A DNA stretch of 5,506 bases from the NCBI GenBank assembly GCA_947470885.1, contig CANIXE010000171.1:1-5506 (forward strand). The letters run 5' to 3'. This document shows, one piece after another, positions 1-5,506 of this stretch (positions are counted from its first letter, which is position 1; each line of letters opens with the position of its first letter). Position numbers and translations under genes: made by a program. The stretch is from Planctomycetota bacterium (GTDB taxonomy: Bacteria; Planctomycetota; UBA11346). The notes under the pieces are model-generated. The model had not been told where the DNA came from and searched no databases. It saw only the letters and a program-made list of their open reading frames with translations.

Positions 1-108
1 CTGGAAACGCAAGTGGTGCGCAGATGCAAGGCGCTTCAAGCCGCGGCATGGCAGCGCCATGCGAGGTTTGAAGCAACGCAGCAGGTGCGCTCCAATTGCG
101 TTTTCCAG
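1..108. repeat. Long imperfect inverted repeat (hairpin of about 108 nt)
   Basis: The left arm at 1-52 is complementary to the right arm at 56-108, with loop AGC at 53-55. The inner stem pairs 33-52 with 56-74 and has only one mismatch (43/64), one G-T pair (40/67) and one bulge (46). The outer stem pairs CTGG-AAACGCAA at 1-12 with TTGCGTTTTCCAG at 96-108, and GTGCGCA-type blocks pair in between (about 14-27 with 81-95). The left arm reaches the first base of the window, so the element may be longer. There is no T-tract on either side, so a simple terminator is unlikely. The right arm encodes the last two dozen codons of the adjoining DUF805-type gene. It could be a REP/MITE-like palindromic element or a remnant of two inverted copies. 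I cannot assign a family. Confidence 0.7.
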
Positions 109-308
109 GATAAACTCACCGCGCTCAGGATGGTGAACGCCGACAGGTTCATCACCATCGCCACGAGAATATCCCGGCGGGTTGCCCGACCCTGGAAATC
201 CAGGGCCTGGGTCCAATAACGGAGGGCACAGGCGACAATACCGAATTCCACCGTTGCCGTGGCTTTTTCTGGAAGCGTCGAGGCTGGCGGGATGTTGGGA
301 TAGGACAT
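36..308 (-). CDS. DUF805-type inner-membrane protein, short, probably 3'-truncated
   Basis: This 90-residue protein has the sequence ALRYWTQALDFQGRATRRD at about residues 28-46, followed by a hydrophobic stretch to about residue 64. This resembles the start of DUF805 membrane proteins, where an 'al..y.dF.GRatR.ef' motif precedes the first transmembrane helix. DUF805 proteins normally have about 110-150 residues and several helices. Here the protein stops after one, and its last 24 residues (WKTQLERTCC onwards) are polar, Cys-rich and encoded wholly within the arm of the 1-108 inverted repeat. That suggests the original 3' end was replaced. The ATG at 308 has a good Shine-Dalgarno (GGAG, complement of 315-318) 6 nt upstream, so translation initiation looks intact. 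DUF805 proteins have no firmly established function. Family assignment is by eye from one motif, and a naturally short protein remains possible. Confidence 0.5.
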   Translation of the reverse strand: MSYPNIPPASTLPEKATATVEFGIVACALRYWTQALDFQGRATRRDILVAMVMNLSAFTILSAVSLSWKTQLERTCCVASNLAWRCHAAA

Positions 309-352
309 AGTACTCTCCGTAATGGCCCTGGGGGGTTCGGCTACGCGGGCCA

Positions 353-366
353 GATGTGATCACATC
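353..366. promoter_or_regulatory. Perfect 14-bp palindrome, candidate operator
   Basis: GATGTGATCACATC is a perfect dyad with no spacer, placed between two divergent starts as expected for a dimeric regulator. Its TGTGA and TCACA halves are those of a CRP/FNR-type site, but the 6-bp spacer of a CRP site is absent, so a CRP assignment is not supported. The regulator is unknown. Confidence 0.4.
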
Positions 367-443
367 ATCCCGGCAATTGCGGCACGATTCCAATTCCATT
401 TGCGCCAGCAGTGGCCCCTTGATCACCCATCATCCCGCCAATG
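358..443. repeat. Imperfect direct repeat pair
   Basis: Copy 1 (358-379) begins GATCACATCATCCCGGCAAT. Copy 2 (421-443) begins GATCACCCATCATCCCGCCA. They differ by a one-base insertion and a few substitutions, and their starts are 63 bp apart, close to six helical turns. Copy 1 overlaps the second half of the 353-366 palindrome, and copy 2 keeps only GATCAC of it. They could be tandem regulator sites or a small duplication. Confidence 0.45.
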
Positions 444-497
444 CCCGGGGAGTGCCCCGCCTTCCTGCTCCACTTCGCTCTTGGAAAGACGTCCCCC

Positions 498-1601
498 ATG
501 TGGCTCCTCCTCCGCTTGGTCATTTTCTGCGCCGTACTGTTCCGACGCCGGATCCACGCCTGGTTCCCCCAGACCCCCGCCGGGACCATTGATGGCCTGC
601 CGTACCTCCTTCGCCTCCAGCGCAGTGGCCAGAGCAAATGGGTTAGAGAACGCCCCATCCGGCGCTTCAAACTGAGCCTGGGTTTGCCCCTGCCGGTACG
701 CTTCCGTTTCTCCAGGGAAAACGCTCTCGACCGACTGTTCACCCGACTTGGTCTGTCCGAAGAGTTCCAGACTGGAGATGCCTCGTTCGACCACCAAGTC
801 TACATCGCCTGCGACCATCCAGCCCTGCTTCATCACCTCCAACGGGATGTGGGATTTCGCCGTCTGGTGCAGCAGGCCATGACCAGCGGCTATGACCGGA
901 TTTCCGGCGATGGGACGATGCTCTGGATCGAACGCCCCGCCAATGGGGAACCGACCCACGATGATCTTCGTCTGTTGGCGGATCTACGTGGGGTGCTTCT
1001 AACGATGCGCAAAGAGGCTTGGTATTCCGTGGATCCGTTTGTCCATCGGGTGTTGTTGATGGAGACCCTGATCTGGACCTGTGCCGGCTACGCCCTGGGA
1101 GCGCTGGTGGATCCCCTCGTGTTTGATTTTCACCACGTTGATCCGGTACATTTGGGAGTCCTGGGAACGTTCACGGCGGGAGTTCTGTTCCTGGGATTGG
1201 TCACGGCCTCCTTTTTCCTCCTGCGCGGATCCTCCCAAGGCCACCGCGTGATCCTGGAATCGGCCCTGGTCCTGGGTCTAAGCCTGCCCTTTGCCGGCCC
1301 CCTCCTGCTCTCCGATGTGAATCGACACATGGATTTTGGAACCGTCACCACGGTTAGCCGGGAAATCCTCAACATGGAAGTCCATACCAGCCAACGCAGC
1401 ACCCGGCGAGGCAGTTCCCGATCCACGAAATTCCACCTCATCTGCAATGGCCCCGGGGAGGTTTCCGGGGTTCAGCTACCGGAACGGATTTCGGTTTCTC
1501 AGCAGCTATACAACAAGGCCAGGGTCGGCGGACAGTTGGTCTGCCAAGTGCACCGAGGCGCCCTGGGCCTGCCGTGGTACGACCATTTCGAAGTCCGTTG
1601 A
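498..1601 (+). CDS. Uncharacterised multi-pass membrane protein (367 aa)
   Basis: I do not recognise this family. From the ATG at 498 the protein starts with a hydrophobic, Arg-capped anchor (MWLLLRLVIFCAVLFRRR, residues 1-18). A soluble segment of about 160 residues follows (about 25-182), with an LGL..EFQTGDASFD stretch near 84-98. Then come three hydrophobic helices (about 186-209, 217-242 and 250-272). The C-terminal domain (about 290-367) is soluble and beta-rich, ending in a 'G..l...vhrGaLGlPWY' pattern (344-361) that recalls C-termini of other small bacterial membrane proteins of unknown role. The frame stays open up to 441, but the ATG at 498 is preferred because it opens directly into the anchor and has GGAAAG (483-488) at 9 nt. 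G+C is lower than in the genes on the right. It converges on the next gene with a 7-bp gap and no visible terminator, and shares its upstream region with the DUF805-type gene. Confidence 0.75.
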   Translation: MWLLLRLVIFCAVLFRRRIHAWFPQTPAGTIDGLPYLLRLQRSGQSKWVRERPIRRFKLSLGLPLPVRFRFSRENALDRLFTRLGLSEEFQTGDASFDHQVYIACDHPALLHHLQRDVGFRRLVQQAMTSGYDRISGDGTMLWIERPANGEPTHDDLRLLADLRGVLLTMRKEAWYSVDPFVHRVLLMETLIWTCAGYALGALVDPLVFDFHHVDPVHLGVLGTFTAGVLFLGLVTASFFLLRGSSQGHRVILESALVLGLSLPFAGPLLLSDVNRHMDFGTVTTVSREILNMEVHTSQRSTRRGSSRSTKFHLICNGPGEVSGVQLPERISVSQQLYNKARVGGQLVCQVHRGALGLPWYDHFEVR

Positions 1602-1608
1602 TGCGGTT

Positions 1609-2547
1609 TCAGGTCCCCGGCCGAGCCCGCACGGCGACGTACAACACCGCGCCGAACAACGCTGGGGTCAGGTAGTAGCCCACCCGCCACAGGAGCAGGG
1701 CAGCGAGGGTTTCGGCCAAGAGTAGGCCAGTGGGCTGGACAGGCAGCAAGTGCAGAAATGCCACCTCGATCACGCCCAGACCCCCGGGGACTTGGCTGGC
1801 CTTGCCCACCACCACCGCCGCGAGGAAACACGCCAGCACCGTGGGCAAGGGCGTGCCCAGGGCGGGCAGGAGCAAGGCCAGCAAGCCGGCGGAGGCGATT
1901 TTTTCCACGACGCCCAGGCCCACCAGGAGGGCGGCCGTACGCACCGGTGGCACCGGAATCCGGGGATCGACCCGCACCGCGGGATTGGCGCAGGAACCCA
2001 CCAGCACGGGCGCCAGGAGCACGCCTCCCACCGCCAGCAGCAGGGTGAACATCGGTGCGGGCGGACCCGCCAAGAGCCACGCCCAGCCACCCAGGGTGGC
2101 CGCCCCTAAATTCGCCGCAAGCACGCACAACATCGTCTGCCCGGCGATGTCCAATGGTGGCCAGTCCCGGGCCACCAGCAGGCGCAGGCGAACCAGGCCG
2201 CCCATGAGGAAGCTGTTGCCGATATTCAGGGCGATGCCCTGGGCCACCAGGGCGACCTGGGCGGCGGACCACAGGCCCAAGGGCCGACCGACGACCCGGC
2301 TGGCGATCCAGTCATAACTGGTGAAGCAAGCGGTGCTGACCAACAGCAAGCCAGCGCCCAGGATCAGCCGGGCGTCCATCCGGGCGGCGATGGCCTGGGC
2401 CACCGTCGGCCAGTCGGTGGTCTGGGAAATCCGCCACAGGGCGAAGCCGGCGATGCCCGCCAGGACCAGGCCCAGCAATGGTCCGGCGACCCGACTGAAG
2501 CGCGGCCACCAAGCCGGCACCGTGGAAGCTGGGACAACGTCACCCAC
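1609..2547 (-). CDS. MprF/YbhN-type (UPF0104, lysylphosphatidylglycerol synthase TM family) membrane protein
   Basis: This protein has about 312 residues in the chosen form, almost all hydrophobic, with some seven or eight transmembrane segments. The first is at about residues 20-40 and the last at about 274-304. The diagnostic signature is GKASQVPGGLGVIEVAF at about 248-264, matching the 'sq.PGGlGv.E' motif of the family. The family's 'g....Gg.vR.RL' motif is also present (NIGNSFLMGGLVRLRLL, about 108-124). The fold is the flippase part of MprF without its soluble aminoacyltransferase domain, so a lipid-translocating or envelope role is plausible but not shown. The start is uncertain. The frame has no ATG near its 5' end. 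The GTG at 2547 overlaps the upstream stop (GTGGGTGA), which suggests translational coupling. Other GTGs lie at 2520 and 2610, and none has a clear Shine-Dalgarno. It is the last gene visible in the operon. Confidence 0.85.
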   Translation of the reverse strand: MGDVVPASTVPAWWPRFSRVAGPLLGLVLAGIAGFALWRISQTTDWPTVAQAIAARMDARLILGAGLLLVSTACFTSYDWIASRVVGRPLGLWSAAQVALVAQGIALNIGNSFLMGGLVRLRLLVARDWPPLDIAGQTMLCVLAANLGAATLGGWAWLLAGPPAPMFTLLLAVGGVLLAPVLVGSCANPAVRVDPRIPVPPVRTAALLVGLGVVEKIASAGLLALLLPALGTPLPTVLACFLAAVVVGKASQVPGGLGVIEVAFLHLLPVQPTGLLLAETLAALLLWRVGYYLTPALFGAVLYVAVRARPGT

Positions 2548-5215
2548 GGCAGGCGCGCAGCACCCGTTCGGCAGCCTCCACTTGGGCACTGGCGGCCAGC
2601 ACGCAGACACCGCTCAAGGCCCCCGGGCGCTGGCGCCACGCCGCGAGGAACCGCAGCACGCCCCGGACGTCTTCTTCGGGATCCTCCTCCAGGCGCTGTT
2701 TCAGCGTCTCGGGGACGGCCAGGGCCGGGATCTCGTTGTCCAGTTCGTCGGCGGTGGCGGCATCCGGCAGCAGCAGCACTTCCGCCAGCAGGGGGATGCC
2801 CAGGGCGGTGGCCTCGGTCAGCCAAGCGCGGAAACGTTTGGGGGCGTAAACCGGTTGCAGGAACAGGGCATCCGCCCCGGCGGCGACGTATTCCGCCAAG
2901 TGGGTGTCCCCCAGGCGAACGCGGACGGCAACCACGAATGCAGTCGCCTGCTCCAGGCGGCCGCCGGTGAGACTGCGGCCCTGGTTCAGCCGGCGGAGGA
3001 GCCACAGCATCCGCAAGGTCGCGGTGGCCTCGCCCCCCGGAGCGAACACCCCGGCATCCACCACCACCAGGCGCAGACCCAATAGATGAGCCGCCAGCAG
3101 GTGTTCCTCCGCCGCGGCCAGGGACCAGGCCGCCGGCACCAGATCCAGGACCCCGGGGATGCCGGTGGCGCCTTCCAAGTGCTTCAAGGTGGCCAGGCGG
3201 TGTTGGGCCGAGGCCGAGCCGGGCCAGCCCGCCAACAAGCCCACGGCGTCAGCCCCCGCCGAGGCCAGGCGCATTGCCGCGGGCACGGCTTCGCCGGGGG
3301 TCAGACGACCGGGCAAGAAGGCCAGGGCCGCGAATTTCCCCTCCCGCAGACTCGTGAGTAGGGGATGGGGCGGCGGCAGGGCCCAACGGAACGAGCCATC
3401 GCCCCCGGCAGCCACCACCGGAGCAGCCACCGGAGCCCCCCGCAGGGGCGCCAACGCCGCCAGGTGTTCGGGACCGATGCCCCGACCGCCGCCAAGGATG
3501 CCCACGCCGGCGGCGAGGAAGGCCTTGGCCTGCTGGGCCAGGTACGCCGGGCGCAGGTGGTAGTGGGGCTGGCCGGCCTCCAAGGTGGGCACGCCGGCAT
3601 CCGGCCGAGCGTAGACCGGCCGACCAGTGGCAGCCAGGGCCGCAGCCACCGGCAACAACGTGCGGGGTCCGGCGCCAGTGACCCCGATAACCGCCGCCGC
3701 CCCGGTGGCGGCGACGAATTCCTCAATTTCCCCGGGATCCGCCCGGGTCAGCAGGCGGCTCACCAGGATCGGCAGGCGACTGACCCGGTGGATGCCTTCC
3801 AACGCGGCAGCGGCCTCCACGGCGGAGGGCAAGCCATCGACGATGAAACCGTCCACACCCGCATCCTGCATCGCCAGGGCGATCTCAGCATAGGCATCGG
3901 CAGCTCCTGCGGCGTCGATGTCCGCGCCGACAACCACGTGGAGCGGCCCCGCAGCCCCGAGAACAAACGCACCGCCGGCCGCCTGGCGGGCCAAACGTGC
4001 CCCGGCCTGCAACCGGCGCACCAGACGTTCCCGGTCGGTTTCCCGAAAACGGCACATTCCGGCGGTGGCGGTGGTCAGCACGTCCGCCCCGGCGGCCCGG
4101 CTGGCCCGGTGGCGCTCCAGGACCAGGTCCGGATGGCCCAGGGGATCCGCACCGGCGGGCTGGTCGCCATCCAACAAGAGCGCCCCAGCCCCGGCGGAGA
4201 CCTGGGCCAGCCGGCGTTCCAGGGGCGTGCCCCGGACCGCGGTAGCTCCAACCAAGTGACGAGACAACAGAAGGGCGATGCGTTCCGAGGTGGCGGCGGG
4301 CAGATCCAGGCCACCCAGCAGTCGCTGGACGCTGGCGGGGTCGATGGTGGCCGCGCCCCGGCCCAGGTTCTCGGCGGCCAACACCGTGGATTCCAGCAGA
4401 ATCGTCGTGGTCAGGCTGCCCACGCCCCCGGGCACCGGGGTCAACCAGCCCGCGACCTGGGCCACGTCGGGATGCACATCCCCCACGGTCATGCCCTTGC
4501 CATCGGGGCCGGTGATCCGGTTGATCCCCACATCCACCACCACCGCCCCGGGCTTGATCCAGTCGGCTTTCACCAGGCCGGCCTTGCCCACGGCGACGAT
4601 CACCAGTTCGGCCCGCCGGCAGTGGGCGGCAACGTCTTTCGTGGTGATCTGGCAGACCGTGGCGGTGGCCCCGGCGGCGGTGAGCAGAGCGGCCACCGGG
4701 CGGCCCACGATGGTACTGGCGCCCACCACCACGGCTTCGACGCCCTTGAGATCCGGCAGGGCCTCCTGGGCCAGGGCGACAGCGGACAACGCGGTGCACG
4801 GGGCCAGGGCCGGTCGACCGGCCAAAACCAGGCCCAGGTTGGACGGACCGACCCCTTCGATATCCTTGTCCGGGCTGATCCGGGCCTGGACGGCGAAGGC
4901 GTCGAAGCCCGGGGGCAGTGGGCTTTGGACGATGATTCCGTGGACGCCGGCATCCAGGTTTAACGCCTCGACGGCTTCCAGCAGATCATCGGTCTGGGCG
5001 CCGGCGGGGAGTTCGACGATCCGGTGGGCCACGCCCACCGTGGCCGAGGCTGAAGCCTGACCCTTGAGGTACACCGACCAACCATGGTCGGCCCGGACGG
5101 TGATCGCCGCCAGGCAGGGCGTGACCCCCTGGGCGGCGAGGGCCTGGACCCGGGTGCGAAGGAGGGTGCGCCGGCGGTCGGAAACCGCCTTGCCGTCGAT
5201 CATTCGAGTTACCAT
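2540..5215 (-). CDS. FolD - homocysteine methyltransferase-like - MetF-like triple fusion with altered active sites
   Basis: This 891-residue protein has three folate/one-carbon modules. Residues 1-285 are FolD-like: IDGKAV at 6-11, IVQSPLP at 95-101, PDKDIEG at 115-121, PCT at 139-141, VVVGASTIVG at 162-171, VVDVGIN at 226-232, TPVPGGVG at 259-266. Residues 331-590 resemble the homocysteine S-methyltransferase domain: LLLDG near 346, GAD 376-378, PDAG 538-541, LGGGRGIGPEH 574-584. Residues 617-891 resemble MetF-type reductase: LREGKF 623-628, HLLGLR 710-715, GADALFLQPVY 780-790, NEIPALAVP 827-835. The last two modules are arranged as in YitJ-type methyltransferase/reductase proteins. Key residues are replaced in every module: Gln53 for the FolD Lys, Ala166 and Ile190 at the NADP phosphate site, no zinc Cys in the second, Phe633 for the reductase Glu. 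The chain is Ala-rich, with no frameshift. The ATG at 5215 lies 4 nt after the pilT-like stop with a weak AAGAAG. The ATG at 5203 is an alternative. Domain identity is strong, but activity is doubtful. Confidence 0.9.
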   Translation of the reverse strand: MVTRMIDGKAVSDRRRTLLRTRVQALAAQGVTPCLAAITVRADHGWSVYLKGQASASATVGVAHRIVELPAGAQTDDLLEAVEALNLDAGVHGIIVQSPLPPGFDAFAVQARISPDKDIEGVGPSNLGLVLAGRPALAPCTALSAVALAQEALPDLKGVEAVVVGASTIVGRPVAALLTAAGATATVCQITTKDVAAHCRRAELVIVAVGKAGLVKADWIKPGAVVVDVGINRITGPDGKGMTVGDVHPDVAQVAGWLTPVPGGVGSLTTTILLESTVLAAENLGRGAATIDPASVQRLLGGLDLPAATSERIALLLSRHLVGATAVRGTPLERRLAQVSAGAGALLLDGDQPAGADPLGHPDLVLERHRASRAAGADVLTTATAGMCRFRETDRERLVRRLQAGARLARQAAGGAFVLGAAGPLHVVVGADIDAAGAADAYAEIALAMQDAGVDGFIVDGLPSAVEAAAALEGIHRVSRLPILVSRLLTRADPGEIEEFVAATGAAAVIGVTGAGPRTLLPVAAALAATGRPVYARPDAGVPTLEAGQPHYHLRPAYLAQQAKAFLAAGVGILGGGRGIGPEHLAALAPLRGAPVAAPVVAAGGDGSFRWALPPPHPLLTSLREGKFAALAFLPGRLTPGEAVPAAMRLASAGADAVGLLAGWPGSASAQHRLATLKHLEGATGIPGVLDLVPAAWSLAAAEEHLLAAHLLGLRLVVVDAGVFAPGGEATATLRMLWLLRRLNQGRSLTGGRLEQATAFVVAVRVRLGDTHLAEYVAAGADALFLQPVYAPKRFRAWLTEATALGIPLLAEVLLLPDAATADELDNEIPALAVPETLKQRLEEDPEEDVRGVLRFLAAWRQRPGALSGVCVLAASAQVEAAERVLRACRG

Positions 5216-5219
5216 GGAT

Positions 5220-5506
5220 TTACTTCTTGGCGGGCAGCAACTGTGAAGAGGAACCGCGTTGGATGCCTCGGAACAGCATTTCCATTTCGTCCGGGTTGTC
5301 CGAATTCACCAGGGCATCCTCCCGGGCAATGATGCCCTTCTCGAACAGGTGGTAGAGACTCTGGTTGAAGGTCATGCAGCCAAAGTGCTCGCTGTCCCGG
5401 ATGGCCTGGTACAGCTCAGGGGTGCGACCTTCCTCGATCATCTGCTTCATGGTCGGGGTGGCGACCATGATCTCCAGACCGGGCACGCGGCCCGGGTTGT
5501 CCTTGC
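5220..5506 (-). CDS. pilT: PilT/PilU-type pilus retraction ATPase, C-terminal part (5' end beyond window)
   Basis: Only the last 95 or so residues are visible. The frame is open to the window edge (KDNPGRVPGLEIMVATPT...), so the GTG inside it is not the true start. PilT-family proteins are hexameric cytoplasmic ATPases that depolymerise type IV pili for twitching motility. The visible part matches the C-terminal domain: the 'EIMVATPT' strand, a helix leading to EEGRTPELYQAIRDSEHFG, the conserved TFNQSLYHLFEKG (family 'm.tfdqaL..ly..G.I'), then EDAL..SDNPDE. The Walker and AIRNLI-type segments would lie outside or at the edge, so PilT and PilU cannot be separated. The protein ends in PAKK with TAA at 5222-5220, 4 nt before the fusion gene, so the two are very probably co-transcribed. 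The usual pilT neighbours are not visible here. Confidence 0.85.
   Translation of the reverse strand, partial: KDNPGRVPGLEIMVATPTMKQMIEEGRTPELYQAIRDSEHFGCMTFNQSLYHLFEKGIIAREDALVNSDNPDEMEMLFRGIQRGSSSQLLPAKK

Larger units (their letters stand above)
309..497. other. Divergent intergenic region
   Basis: This 189-bp region separates the minus-strand DUF805-type gene from the plus-strand membrane-protein gene, so it should hold promoters for both. I see no strong sigma-70 promoter. On the minus strand, TTGGAA (complement near 390) and GATGAT (complement near 366) lie about 18 nt apart and could be weak -35/-10 boxes. The 353-366 palindrome would overlap or adjoin that -10. An inverted repeat TGGCCC/GGGCCA (323-328 and 347-352) abuts the palindrome and could form a stem-loop in the 5' leader of the minus-strand transcript. 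No tRNA or other RNA gene is visible. Confidence 0.4.

Noticed and set aside
1..108. Integron attC site or intrinsic terminator
   Set aside because: The hairpin lacks the RYYYAAC and GTTRRRY core sites at its ends, and no T-tract follows on either strand, so neither label is supported.
353..366. Canonical CRP binding site
   Set aside because: TGTGA and TCACA are directly abutted, without the 6-bp spacer needed for CRP, so only a generic operator is proposed.
441..497. Upstream ATG at 441 as start of the plus-strand membrane protein
   Set aside because: It has no Shine-Dalgarno, adds 19 residues ahead of the signal-like anchor, and overlaps the direct-repeat region. The ATG at 498 fits better.
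1730..2317. Plus-strand open frame of 195 codons opposite the MprF/YbhN-type gene
   Set aside because: Low-complexity Ala/Thr/Arg composition; a shadow of the real membrane protein, which has the PGGLGVIE signature.
3885..4799. Second minus-strand open frame of about 300 codons inside the fusion gene
   Set aside because: It is an Arg/Gly/Pro-rich off-frame reading of the FolD and methyltransferase-like region, with no recognisable motif.
3365..4963. Long open frame (532 codons) on the plus strand opposite the fusion gene
   Set aside because: Its translation is Gly/Gln/Arg-rich with no family motif. It is the expected antisense artefact of a high-GC gene, whereas the minus-strand frame carries clear domains.
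2540..5215. Fusion gene as a decaying pseudogene
   Set aside because: The frame is uninterrupted over 891 codons, the folds align end to end, and many structural motifs are kept, which argues for selection on the protein despite lost catalytic residues.

Overview
The window reads as a GC-rich proteobacterial chromosome fragment. The right 3.9 kb is visibly richer in G+C (by eye around 70%) than the left 1.6 kb (nearer 55-60%). The partial gene at the right edge is a PilT-type type IV pilus retraction ATPase, which fits a piliated Gram-negative bacterium. I cannot place it further from sequence alone.

Layout. Positions 1-108 form a long imperfect inverted repeat (two arms of about 52 nt around a 3-nt loop) that may continue past the left edge. 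It overlaps the 3' end of a short minus-strand membrane-protein gene of DUF805 type (36-308), which looks truncated by it. A divergent intergenic region (309-497) carries a perfect 14-bp palindrome and a pair of imperfect direct repeats. A plus-strand gene (498-1601) encodes a 367-residue membrane protein that I do not recognise. It converges, with only 7 bp between the stops, on a minus-strand operon that fills the rest of the window and is transcribed right to left: pilT-like (3' end only), then an 891-residue folate-enzyme fusion, then a stand-alone MprF/YbhN-type multi-pass membrane protein. The three operon genes are packed with a 4-nt gap and a short overlap.

The main discovery candidate is the fusion gene (2540-5215). 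End to end it carries a full-length FolD (methylene-THF dehydrogenase/cyclohydrolase) fold, a homocysteine S-methyltransferase fold and a MetF-type methylene-THF reductase fold, so three consecutive steps of one-carbon flow towards methionine lie in one chain. Signature residues are replaced in all three domains. In the FolD part, the catalytic lysine is Gln and both NADP 2'-phosphate ligands are lost. In the methyltransferase part, all three zinc cysteines are gone. In the reductase part, the catalytic Glu and several flavin-site residues are gone. The frame is intact throughout and much of each scaffold is kept, so this looks like a conserved, repurposed protein (folate or one-carbon sensor, scaffold, or new enzyme) and not a decaying gene. 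How it relates to the pilus ATPase upstream and the membrane protein downstream is unknown.
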